Below are positions 6,080 through 13,026 of a stretch of DNA of 13,026 nt, in pieces. The stretch lies in assembly GCA_937892735.1 (NCBI GenBank), contig CALBGL010000123.1, forward strand, positions 1-13,026. Reading direction: 5' to 3'. Each line of letters begins with the position of its first letter. Positions within the stretch are counted from its first letter, which is position 1. The position numbers and the translations under genes were made by a program. The notes beneath the pieces are model-generated. The model saw nothing but the letters and a program-made list of their open reading frames with translations, was not told the origin of the DNA and ran no database searches. Source of the stretch: an uncultured Clostridia bacterium. Its GTDB lineage: Bacteria > Bacillota > Clostridia > Lachnospirales > Bianqueaceae.

Positions 6080-6829
6080 TCAAATAGGTTTTTCTAAATA
6101 TATTTGTTCTTCCAATTCTTCCAAGTGCAGGATTCCTTCTGCATCCGGCGTTTCTTCCAGGATTCTGGCTAAAGCCTGTATTTTAGAATCCAGATCCTCC
6201 TCTCCGCCGCACCGCACATCCAAACGTTCTGTGTAAAGACGGATGTCCGAGGTCTGCGTCAGATCCACCCGCAACACGCTGGAAGCAATGCCGTATTTCT
6301 GCAAAGCGCTGCATACGTCCATGATCGTCTGCGATAGAGATACACTCTCCGTATTAAGCGGTTCTCCCAACGTAAAGTTTTGTACATTAACGCCGGTAAT
6401 CACCGGCATATCTTCCTCTAGATAGTGGGTGCTATCTACGACGTAGCCTGTCTCATCTAAACAGAGATACATCCCCATGTAGGACACATATCCTACCACA
6501 GTTCGCTCCTTAACCCGGATTTCCAAGCTGTTCGGCCAGTGTACATAGATATCCACCGTCTCTATACGTGGATTTAAATTCATCTTTTGAAAGGTACTTC
6601 CGATGAGAAAATGAAACATATTCATGCCCTCCGTCAGCCCCAGTTCCTCCTGAATCTCCTCTGCGGATACCACCTCATTTCCTGTGACGACAACCTCTCG
6701 TATCGAAAATACGAAGGAATTCAAAAACAATAAAATCAACAGGATCAGCAGGGCGATCAGCATTTTCTTACGCCGTCCAGAACCCTGATTATAGCGGTAC
6801 TTGGCATCCAGTTTGATTTTCTTAGCCAA
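6080..6829 (-). CDS. ftsQ: Cell division protein FtsQ/DivIB
   Basis: Bitopic divisome protein that connects the early ring to septal wall synthesis by binding FtsB/FtsL-type partners and the FtsW-PBP pair. It has 249 residues: a basic cytoplasmic tail (1-22), one membrane helix (about 23-42, LIALLILLILLFLNSFVF), a POTRA domain starting IREVVVTGNEVVSAEEI (43-60) with the typical NPRIETVDI and WPNSLEIRVKER, then the beta domain and an acidic C-terminus. The start is a TTG codon: the frame has no good ATG, and AAAGGAG lies 7 bases upstream of the TTG at 6827-6829. It follows ftsW by 37 bases. In Bacillus the gene at this place is called divIB; murG and murB, which come before it there, are absent here. 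Confidence 0.92.
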   Translation of the reverse strand: MAKKIKLDAKYRYNQGSGRRKKMLIALLILLILLFLNSFVFSIREVVVTGNEVVSAEEIQEELGLTEGMNMFHFLIGSTFQKMNLNPRIETVDIYVHWPNSLEIRVKERTVVGYVSYMGMYLCLDETGYVVDSTHYLEEDMPVITGVNVQNFTLGEPLNTESVSLSQTIMDVCSALQKYGIASSVLRVDLTQTSDIRLYTERLDVRCGGEEDLDSKIQALARILEETPDAEGILHLEELEEQIYLEKPI

Positions 6830-6866
6830 TGCCCTGTCTCCTTTCTGTCTCGCTTGGCCGCCTCAT

Positions 6867-8288
6867 CTATCGTCTGGGCGCCGTGGAATAACGTGAGATA
6901 TTCAGTAAAATTCCCATGCTGCCCATCAAAAACAGCAGGGAAGAACCTCCATAACTGATGAAAGGCAGTGTTACTCCCGTTACGGGGATACTATTCGTAT
7001 TCACCGCCACGTTAATGATGACCTGAATCGCCACCTGAGTAATCATTCCCACCGCCAGCAGGCTGGAAAACTGATTGGGCGCATGTACCGCAATCTTAAT
7101 GCCATTCCAAACTAGGCCCGCGAAAAGCAAGAGCACGACTCCAGCACCAACCAGACCCAATTCTTCGCACAGCACCGCAAAAATGATGTCGTTGTGCGCC
7201 TCCGGAATAAATCCCAATTTCTGTACGCTCTGCCCTAAGCCTACGCCGAATAGTCCGCCGGAACCGACCGCGTAAAGCGACTGTATAGCCTGATATCCGT
7301 CCCCACTTGCATAATCCCAGGGATTCAGCCATGCCCGTACACGAATGGTTCGATAACTCCATTCTTCCATCAACGGCTGAATCCACTCGGGCATGCTGTC
7401 AATGGGCACCACCAGCGGGATCGTAACAATAAAGACCAAAGCCGCCAAAAGGGGGACTACTAGTACCAGGAAGTGCTTGATCCTAGCTCCGCCGACAAAC
7501 ATAATCACCAGACCGATGCCCATATTGACAATGGCCGTAGACAGATTCTCGATCAGAATCAGACCAGTGGGAATCAGAAGTACAATCAGAAGTTTGGCGA
7601 AGGTCCATACATTCTGTATGTCATCCCGATGCTGATCCACCAGTAATGCCATGAAAAGCGCCGTGGCAATCTTGGCAAACTCCGAGGGCTGGAAAGAATA
7701 ATCTCCAAAACCAAGCCATCGTTTCGATCCGTTAATTTCCTCTCCTACAATCATCACCGCTACCAAAAGGATAATGGATAGAAGATACGCGGCAAACGCA
7801 AACCTGCGATACCATTTCAACGGTACATAGACCGCGCCGACTAGGACTACTGTACTGATTGCCAGCCAAATCAGCTGACGCTTAAAGTAATACAGGCTGT
7901 CCCCTGTATTATTGTAAGCAAAGTATACGCTGGAACTCGTCACCATGATAAGTCCGATCAATGACAACAACACCAGACAGGCGATGAATGTGAAATTCGT
8001 CTCCCGCTTCTCCGGCAAAGCCCACGCCTCTTTCTCTCGCCGATAATACTCGGCGCTGGCTTTATGGGGCTTCAGCTTGCTTACGGCCTGCATCGCAAAT
8101 CCGCCTACCAGATCCAGTCCGCTCTCTTTCGGCTTGGCGGCTGTTTTCCTCGCGGATGTCTGTCTGGACACGGCCTGCTTCGACGACTCTTTAACAGAAT
8201 ACCGAGCCTGCTGCCGCAGGAAATCCTCTGGCACAAGCGTCCGAATCTTTCCTGTCTCTTCCGGTTTTTGCGCCTTACGTTTTTTCAC
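6867..8288 (-). CDS. ftsW: SEDS peptidoglycan polymerase FtsW (SpoVE-like) with long N-terminal extension
   Basis: SEDS-family glycosyltransferase that polymerises lipid II at the septum together with a class B PBP. From the chosen GTG (8286-8288) it has 473 residues; AGAGGGGAGGA lies 5 bases upstream and mraY ends 25 bases upstream. Residues 1-97 are hydrophilic and Lys/Arg/Ser-rich, then about ten membrane helices begin at 98 (FTFIACLVLLSLIGLIMVTS). Family motifs are GSKRWL (187-192), QPSE (200-203), NPWDYASGDGYQ (322-333) with the probable catalytic Asp325, SVQKLGFIPEAHNDIIFA, and a C-terminal TGVTLPFISYGGSSL. In Bacillus the gene here is spoVE; ftsW and spoVE cannot be told apart by sequence alone, and next to ftsQ-ftsZ a vegetative role is more likely, perhaps serving both. 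The open frame extends 37 more codons into mraY but without conserved content. Confidence 0.93.
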   Translation of the reverse strand: MKKRKAQKPEETGKIRTLVPEDFLRQQARYSVKESSKQAVSRQTSARKTAAKPKESGLDLVGGFAMQAVSKLKPHKASAEYYRREKEAWALPEKRETNFTFIACLVLLSLIGLIMVTSSSVYFAYNNTGDSLYYFKRQLIWLAISTVVLVGAVYVPLKWYRRFAFAAYLLSIILLVAVMIVGEEINGSKRWLGFGDYSFQPSEFAKIATALFMALLVDQHRDDIQNVWTFAKLLIVLLIPTGLILIENLSTAIVNMGIGLVIMFVGGARIKHFLVLVVPLLAALVFIVTIPLVVPIDSMPEWIQPLMEEWSYRTIRVRAWLNPWDYASGDGYQAIQSLYAVGSGGLFGVGLGQSVQKLGFIPEAHNDIIFAVLCEELGLVGAGVVLLLFAGLVWNGIKIAVHAPNQFSSLLAVGMITQVAIQVIINVAVNTNSIPVTGVTLPFISYGGSSLLFLMGSMGILLNISRYSTAPRR

Positions 8289-8313
8289 AGTAGTCCTCCC
8301 CTCTATCCTCGTC

Positions 8314-9267
8314 TCATCCCAGCGCCAACAGGCCGATGAGACACAAAATCGCGGTGATGATGACGAACACACTGACCACCTTGGTCTCCTTCCAACCACT
8401 CAATTCAAAATGATGATGAATCGGCGCCATCTTAAACAGGCGCTTTCCATGCGTCGCCTTGAAGTATGCAACCTGCAACACCACGGATATAACTTCCAAT
8501 ACATAGATAAACCCGACAATGACAAGAAGCAGCGGGATCCGCAGCATCAGCGCCAAGGCGGAAACAAAACCACCAAGCGCCAGAGAACCGGTATCCCCCA
8601 TGAATACCTTCGCTGGATTCACATTAAAGAGCAAAAAGCCCAGGAGACTTCCTGCCACGGCCGAAGCCATAGGAAGCAGATCACTGTTCTGTCCCCAACA
8701 TACGACCGCAAAGAATGCCGCCACAATCACTGTCACGCCAGATGCCAGACCATCCAGGCCGTCGGTAAAGTTGACTCCATTGACAAACGCCAGAATCAAG
8801 AAAAACGCAAAGGGATAATAAAGAATGCCCAGATCCCACTCAAAAGAGACAAACGGAATCTCGATCGCCGTACCAATCCCCGAACGCCACAAATAGACGA
8901 CGAACAGAAGAGCTACCACACACTGAAGCACCCATTTCTGCAAAGGCTTTAATCCTTCATTGTCCTTCTTGACTACCTTGATATAGTCATCCAGAAAGCC
9001 GATCAGACCAAAAGCCCAGGTCACAAAAAGCGCTGCGATAATCTGAGAATTAAACTGAAAGAAAAGTACGACTCCCAGGGTCAGACTGATCAGAATCATG
9101 ATGCCGCCCATCGTCGGCGTTCCTGCTTTTTTTTGATGCTCTTTAGGCCCTACTGCCCGGATATACTGCCCAAACTTGAGTTTATGCAGCAATGGAATAA
9201 AGACGGGACATAAAAGAATCTGCGCCACGAAGGCGATAATGGCCGGAATAACGGCTGATTTATCCAT
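8314..9267 (-). CDS. mraY: Phospho-N-acetylmuramoyl-pentapeptide-transferase MraY
   Basis: Integral membrane enzyme that transfers phospho-MurNAc-pentapeptide from UDP to undecaprenyl phosphate, making lipid I. It has 317 residues and about ten membrane helices, a normal length for the family. Conserved motifs: GTPTMGG (49-55), the Asp pair in FLDDYIKV (Asp93-Asp94), NFTDGLDGLA (166-175), FMGDTGSLALGG (222-233), and the HHH motif in MAPIHHHFEL (280-289). The ATG at 9267 has AGGAG 8 bases upstream. murF ends 11 bases upstream and its TAG stop overlaps this ribosome binding site, so the two genes are tightly linked. The gene that usually follows, murD, is missing. Confidence 0.97.
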   Translation of the reverse strand: MDKSAVIPAIIAFVAQILLCPVFIPLLHKLKFGQYIRAVGPKEHQKKAGTPTMGGIMILISLTLGVVLFFQFNSQIIAALFVTWAFGLIGFLDDYIKVVKKDNEGLKPLQKWVLQCVVALLFVVYLWRSGIGTAIEIPFVSFEWDLGILYYPFAFFLILAFVNGVNFTDGLDGLASGVTVIVAAFFAVVCWGQNSDLLPMASAVAGSLLGFLLFNVNPAKVFMGDTGSLALGGFVSALALMLRIPLLLVIVGFIYVLEVISVVLQVAYFKATHGKRLFKMAPIHHHFELSGWKETKVVSVFVIITAILCLIGLLALG

Positions 9268-9278
9268 AATATCTACTC

Positions 9279-10667
9279 CTATTTCATCATTTGAACAATT
9301 TTGTCTAAGGCCATCCTGCGAGAAGCCTTCAAGAGTATTATATCATCTGGGCGTAAAAGTGAAAAGAGTTTCTTACTCAGCATTTCCGTATTCTCAAAAT
9401 AATAAGACGTCAATGTCGGCCGCACCTGGATGGCTTCCTCCACAATCCAGGCCGCGTCCTTTCCTACGCCAATCAAAACATCTACGGCGTGTTCTGCCAC
9501 GTATTGCCCCACTTGGCGATGCCCCTTCTCCGAATAGAATCCCATTTCCAGCATATCTCCTAAAACAGCGACTCGCCTGCTGTCCGGTCGAAACCCCTGC
9601 GCGCAAAGCACATCCAAGGCCGCCTGCATCGATGCCGGACTGGCATTGTATGAATCGTCCAAAATCCGAAAGCGGTCATTCTCATACACATTCATTCGCA
9701 TCGCGGAAGGCTGAAAAGATGCGATCCCTTTTGCCAACATCTCTGGCGAGAGCCCCAGATGCCTTCCGATCCCGTAGGCCGCCAGCATGGCATACACCAT
9801 ATGTTTTCCCAGAGCTTTGGTCATAAGCATCGTCTCTTCTTCACCGCGGCGAACCAACGTCTGTATTTCATCGCCCACTTGTTTCCACCAAAGCGCCCGA
9901 ATTTCGCAATCTTCCGAGAAACCATATCGCCATACCGGCCGTTTCATCTGTCTGCTGTACGATACGAGCAGCGGATCGTCTCCGCAAAGAACCGCGAGAC
10001 CGTCATCCTTCATCTCCTCAAACATTTCCGTCTTTGCCTTTAAGATGCCCTCTTGACTCTCTAAAAATTCGATATGAGAAACGCCAATATTTGTGATGAC
10101 ACCGACGTTCGGTTTTGCGATATGGGACAAATAACGGATCTCTCCGAAATGGTTCATCCCCATCTCCAATACTGCGGCCTGGGTGTCCTCTTCGATCTGA
10201 AATATGGCCAGGGGCAGCCCGTATTTATTATTTAGGTTTCCCGGCGTCTTGAAAACCTTCAGCCCACCGGAGAGTGCAGCGGCAATCATATCCTTTGCCG
10301 TGGTCTTGCCCACACTCCCTGTGACGCCGATGACAGGGATCCCCAGCTTCTTTCGATAATATGCCGCCAGATTCCCCATTGCCTGCACGGTCTCAGGCAC
10401 GATCCAAAGGAGCTTTCCTTCCGGCACCGAGATCTCATGCGCCTCGGCGTAGGTCTTTTCGCAAAGACAGGCCACCGCTCCCTTCTCATAACACTCCGCA
10501 ATAAACTGATGGCTATCCACCCGTTCTCCGTGCATCGCGACAAAAAGCGCGCCCGGTGTGACTTTTCGGGAATCAATGACCACAGAAGTGATCTGCTGAT
10601 CCGTCCCTTCTCCTCGAAGCTCTCCTCCCAGTACCTTATGTATCTCTTCCCAAGTAAGCTTCATCAT
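9279..10667 (-). CDS. murF: UDP-MurNAc-tripeptide:D-Ala-D-Ala ligase MurF
   Basis: Cytoplasmic ATP-dependent ligase that adds D-alanyl-D-alanine to UDP-MurNAc-tripeptide, finishing the pentapeptide precursor. It has 462 residues in three domains: an N-terminal substrate domain with SVVIDSRKVTPGALFVAMHGERVDSHQF (from 28), a central ATPase with the P-loop GVTGSVGKTT (114-123), TPGNLNNKYGLP and LEMGMNHFGEI (168-177), and a C-terminal domain with DDSYNASP (337-344) and GDMLEMG (370-376). The start ATG (10665-10667) overlaps the murE stop as ATGA and has GGAGG 6 bases upstream. A second ATG comes directly after it, so the first Met may or may not be used. In Bacillus subtilis murF is not in this cluster; its place between murE and mraY is the order known from Escherichia coli. 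Confidence 0.96.
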   Translation of the reverse strand: MMKLTWEEIHKVLGGELRGEGTDQQITSVVIDSRKVTPGALFVAMHGERVDSHQFIAECYEKGAVACLCEKTYAEAHEISVPEGKLLWIVPETVQAMGNLAAYYRKKLGIPVIGVTGSVGKTTAKDMIAAALSGGLKVFKTPGNLNNKYGLPLAIFQIEEDTQAAVLEMGMNHFGEIRYLSHIAKPNVGVITNIGVSHIEFLESQEGILKAKTEMFEEMKDDGLAVLCGDDPLLVSYSRQMKRPVWRYGFSEDCEIRALWWKQVGDEIQTLVRRGEEETMLMTKALGKHMVYAMLAAYGIGRHLGLSPEMLAKGIASFQPSAMRMNVYENDRFRILDDSYNASPASMQAALDVLCAQGFRPDSRRVAVLGDMLEMGFYSEKGHRQVGQYVAEHAVDVLIGVGKDAAWIVEEAIQVRPTLTSYYFENTEMLSKKLFSLLRPDDIILLKASRRMALDKIVQMMK

Positions 10668-12133
10668 AGTGTTCCTCCGACAAAGGCTTTTTCGATCTCT
10701 TCTACATCATCAAAATGAATCTTTTCCCGCCCGATAATCTGATAATCCTCATGTCCCTTTCCGGCAATGAGGATAATATCGCCCGGCTCGGCAATCGCGG
10801 CCGCGCGCTGAATCGCAGCCCGACGATTCTCGATCACCTCATAAGGACATTTCGTCTTCTGAATGCCTTCTTCCACTTCCTTCAGGATCGCGTAGGGATC
10901 TTCCGTCCTCGGATTATCCGATGTGGCAATCACGTAGTCACTGTGTTCCCCCGCAATCTTTCCCATCACGGGTCGTTTGGAACGATCCCTATCTCCTCCA
11001 CAGCCAAACACTGTAATGATTCTATGTGTTCGAAATTCCTCGATGGTCTCCAGAACATTCAGCAGTGCGTCCGGCGCATGGGAATAATCTACCACCGCCG
11101 CCACCTGGTTCGGTCCGTGCACCGTCTGAAAACGTCCCCTTACAATACGGTCCTTACGTCCTAGTTCCGATACAATGATATCCGGGCTGACGCCTGCCAC
11201 CAGAGCCGCCGCAGCCGCGGCCATTGTATTGTAGACATTGAACCGTCCCGGATAGGGATACGCGATATGCAGTGTTTTCTGTTGCTCATTCTCTTTATAG
11301 AAAAGATCATATTCGACACCATGAATATTCATTTTGATATTTTCTGCTTTATAGTCTGCTTTCTGGTCGATCGCATAACTAAGCATCCGACAATACCCCG
11401 CGTCATATACCTTACGGCCGGCCTCATCGTCGATGTTAGAAATTCCCAGCCGGGAACGCCTAAAGAGCAGCATTTTCGCTTCCAAATACGCCTCCATCGT
11501 CTTATGAAAATCCAGATGATCCAGGGAGAGATTCGTAAAGAGTGCTAGGTCAAAATGCGTACCATCCACGCGATGCAGCGCTAGAGAATGAGAAGATACT
11601 TCCATGACCAGAGAATGAACCTCTTCCTCCCGCATCTGGCTGAAGAGCTTCTGAAGATCGAATGCCTGGGGCGTGGTATACTGCGAAGGCAATACTTCAT
11701 CGCCGATTCGATTCTCAATGGTGCCCACCAGTCCCGTCTTACGTTCAGCCGCCATCAAGATCCGATAAATTAACGTGGTCGTCGTGGTCTTCCCCTTCGT
11801 ACCCGTAACTCCGATCATATACATGGATTCGGATGGCCGCTCATAAAATCGAACCGCTATGCGCGGCATCGCCGCCAACGTACTTTCTACCTTGACGACA
11901 CACATTCCCTCCGGAATCTCCTCGATTTCTTTTTCGACCACCGCCAACACTGCGCCAGCCTTTGCAGCCTGCGCGATGAAGTCATGCCCGTCAAAGGCGC
12001 CGCCAACCACCGCCACAAACGCGCTGCCCGGCTTTACCTTTCTCGAATCATACTCGATGGATGTGATCTCCTCGCTACTCCCTTCCCCTATCACTTGATA
12101 GGGGATATCCTGCATGAGTGTCTTCCAATTCAT
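10664..12133 (-). CDS. murE: UDP-MurNAc-dipeptide:meso-diaminopimelate ligase MurE
   Basis: Cytoplasmic ATP-dependent ligase that adds the third residue of the peptidoglycan stem peptide. It has 489 residues: an N-terminal UMAG-binding domain (DSRKVKPGSAFVAVVGGAFDGHDF, from 29), a central ATPase with P-loop GVTGTKGKTT (108-117), the TTPQAFDL substrate loop (153-160), the likely carbamylated Lys220 in EAKMLLF, and a C-terminal domain with VVDYSHAPDAL and GCGGDRDRSKRP. The specificity motif DNPRTEDP (406-413) has the Arg that binds meso-diaminopimelate, so the wall is predicted to be of the meso-DAP type rather than Lys. The ATG at 12133 has GGGAGGG 7 bases upstream. The stop overlaps the murF start by 4 bases, indicating translational coupling. 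Confidence 0.97.
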   Translation of the reverse strand: MNWKTLMQDIPYQVIGEGSSEEITSIEYDSRKVKPGSAFVAVVGGAFDGHDFIAQAAKAGAVLAVVEKEIEEIPEGMCVVKVESTLAAMPRIAVRFYERPSESMYMIGVTGTKGKTTTTTLIYRILMAAERKTGLVGTIENRIGDEVLPSQYTTPQAFDLQKLFSQMREEEVHSLVMEVSSHSLALHRVDGTHFDLALFTNLSLDHLDFHKTMEAYLEAKMLLFRRSRLGISNIDDEAGRKVYDAGYCRMLSYAIDQKADYKAENIKMNIHGVEYDLFYKENEQQKTLHIAYPYPGRFNVYNTMAAAAAALVAGVSPDIIVSELGRKDRIVRGRFQTVHGPNQVAAVVDYSHAPDALLNVLETIEEFRTHRIITVFGCGGDRDRSKRPVMGKIAGEHSDYVIATSDNPRTEDPYAILKEVEEGIQKTKCPYEVIENRRAAIQRAAAIAEPGDIILIAGKGHEDYQIIGREKIHFDDVEEIEKAFVGGTL

Positions 12134-12151
12134 GAATCTTCCCTCCCTATG

Positions 12152-12181
12152 AAAAACCGCCGATCGAGATCTTCTCTTCGG
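12152..12181 (-). promoter_or_regulatory. Weak hairpin plus T-run between the PBP gene and murE
   Basis: On the minus strand, directly after the stop of the PBP gene, CCGA and GAGA pair with TCTC and TCGG (12160-12181, broken by a 1/2-base internal loop). Then CGG and five T (12152-12156) come just before the murE ribosome binding site. It could be a leaky terminator or attenuator, or only chance. The stem is short and interrupted. Confidence 0.25.
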
Positions 12182-13026
12182 CTATCCTAAGTATACCACA
12201 ATCTTACTGTCCATGTTGACCGTTTCCCCAGGCAACGGAAACTGTTCTATAATCTGTTCTCCTTCTCCTAAAACATCCAATTCGATCTTCCCAGCTGTTT
12301 CCCTGGCCTGCACCAGTGTCATTCCCAAAAGGTCCGGCACCTCAATCTGTGCCACCTCTGGCAGGAGAGCCTCTTCTTCCGTATAATCTGGTTCAATGCC
12401 CAGATAGGGGAGGATATTTTCCAGGAGTTCTTTTACGACCGGCGCGCATACGGTGCCACCATAGTAGATGCCTTCCGGCTCGTCGATCAGCATCAGCGTC
12501 ATGAGCTCGGCATCCTCTACCGGTGTAAAACACAGAAACGAAGAAATATATTTCTTCGCGCTTCTGGGCAGTTTCTGACTCGTCGCGGTCTTACCGCCAA
12601 TGTTATACCCTGTAATCGCGGCTTTACTGCCGCCGCCCTCGCTGACGACTGTCTCCAACACCTGACGCAACGTCTGCGAGACCTCTGGTTCGATGACGCC
12701 TTCCGTCACCGAAAACTCCAATGTCTTTAAGACATTGCCCTCCTGATCCAATACCTGCGTACCAAAATGAGGTGTGATCAGGTTCCCTCCATTGACAGCG
12801 GCAGCGGCAGCTCGCAAAAGCTGCATGGGCGTGATGGCGATGGACTGTCCAAATCCCATCGTAGCCAGTTCTACCGGTCCTACATCTTCCACATCATACA
12901 TGATGCCTACCGCCTCGCCCGAGATATCGATCCCGGTTTTCTTGTCAAACTCAAACGCCTTCAGATACTTGTAAAACGTATCCGCACCCAGGCGCAGGGC
13001 CAATGTCATAAAGACCGGATTGCAAG
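12182..13026 (-). CDS. spoVD: Class B penicillin-binding protein, SpoVD/FtsI type with PASTA domain (5'-truncated)
   Basis: C-terminal 281 codons of a transpeptidase that crosslinks peptidoglycan stem peptides. The Met at 13009 is internal: the frame stays open to the window edge and reads CNPVFM there, the end of the SxN catalytic motif. The first catalytic motif SxxK lies outside. Counting from that Met, the domain continues with TGIDISGEAVG (25-35) and ATMGFGQSIAITPMQLLRA (49-67), and the third motif is KTATS at 140-144 where most family members have KTGT/S. One PASTA domain closes the protein (about 222-275, EVPDLLGMTLVQARE), as in Bacillus SpoVD, whereas the vegetative PBP2B has two. Position directly before murE matches spoVD in Bacillus. 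A vegetative ftsI role is equally possible, since only this one PBP is visible and the sequence further upstream is unseen. Confidence 0.88.
   Translation of the reverse strand, partial: CNPVFMTLALRLGADTFYKYLKAFEFDKKTGIDISGEAVGIMYDVEDVGPVELATMGFGQSIAITPMQLLRAAAAAVNGGNLITPHFGTQVLDQEGNVLKTLEFSVTEGVIEPEVSQTLRQVLETVVSEGGGSKAAITGYNIGGKTATSQKLPRSAKKYISSFLCFTPVEDAELMTLMLIDEPEGIYYGGTVCAPVVKELLENILPYLGIEPDYTEEEALLPEVAQIEVPDLLGMTLVQARETAGKIELDVLGEGEQIIEQFPLPGETVNMDSKIVVYLG

Noticed and set aside
8289..8399. ftsW extended to the upstream ATG at 8399
   Set aside because: This adds 37 residues (Arg/Ser/Cys/Trp-rich) encoded wholly within the mraY end and the gap. No ribosome binding site precedes that ATG, while the GTG at 8288 has a strong one.
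8077..8952. Long plus-strand open frame (291 codons) opposite mraY and the ftsW start
   Set aside because: It is antisense to two clearly recognisable genes. Its translation is His/Gln/Arg-rich and low in conserved patterns, and it crosses two gene boundaries. It is a shadow of the mraY coding frame.
9176..9826. Plus-strand open frame of 216 codons opposite murF and the mraY start
   Set aside because: It is antisense to conserved enzymes, with a Pro/Arg/Ser-rich translation typical of a complementary-strand artefact.

Overview
The window looks like chromosome from a spore-forming Clostridia species, most likely Lachnospiraceae-like (inference; no rRNA or other marker is present). Three things support this: a cell-wall/division (dcw) cluster running directly into the sporulation pair spoIIGA-sigE, a MurE with the meso-diaminopimelate-type DNPR motif, and strong AGGAGG-like ribosome binding sites. 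By eye the base composition is balanced. I saw no tRNA, rRNA, CRISPR array, insertion sequence or phage gene.

Plus strand, left third. Bases 1-1195 hold the C-terminal part of an ABC exporter subunit, cut by the window edge and closed by a strong terminator. A 460-base gap follows with a perfect 13-bp-arm palindrome, a family of GCGTATA motifs and a good sigma-A promoter. Next is a complete MATE-family transporter (1656-3017). A perfect 18-bp-stem hairpin at 3036-3079 ends this side and also serves the convergent genes from the right.

Minus strand, right two thirds. Read in transcription order from the right edge: a spoVD/ftsI-type penicillin-binding protein (partial), murE, murF, mraY, ftsW (spoVE-like), ftsQ/divIB and ftsZ. 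Spacing is tight from murE to ftsQ, with a 4-base murE/murF overlap and gaps of 11-37 bases, so this is probably one transcript. ftsZ has a 99-base leader with its own candidate promoter and a terminator after it. spoIIGA and sigE form a separate two-gene unit, 5 bases apart, behind a candidate promoter with Spo0A-box-like sequences.

How the genes work together: MurE and MurF add the third amino acid and D-Ala-D-Ala to the peptidoglycan precursor. MraY loads it onto the lipid carrier. FtsW polymerises lipid II and the class B PBP crosslinks it, while FtsQ and FtsZ place this at the division septum. At sporulation SpoIIGA cleaves the pro-peptide of sigma-E to start the mother-cell programme.

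Most of the window is ordinary housekeeping sequence, and I see no convincing undescribed system. The points most worth a second look are the palindrome and motif cluster before the MATE gene, the long basic N-terminal extension of FtsW, the compact dcw gene content (no murD, murG, ftsA or sigG here), the KTATS variant in the PBP, and start-codon questions for ftsZ and sigE.
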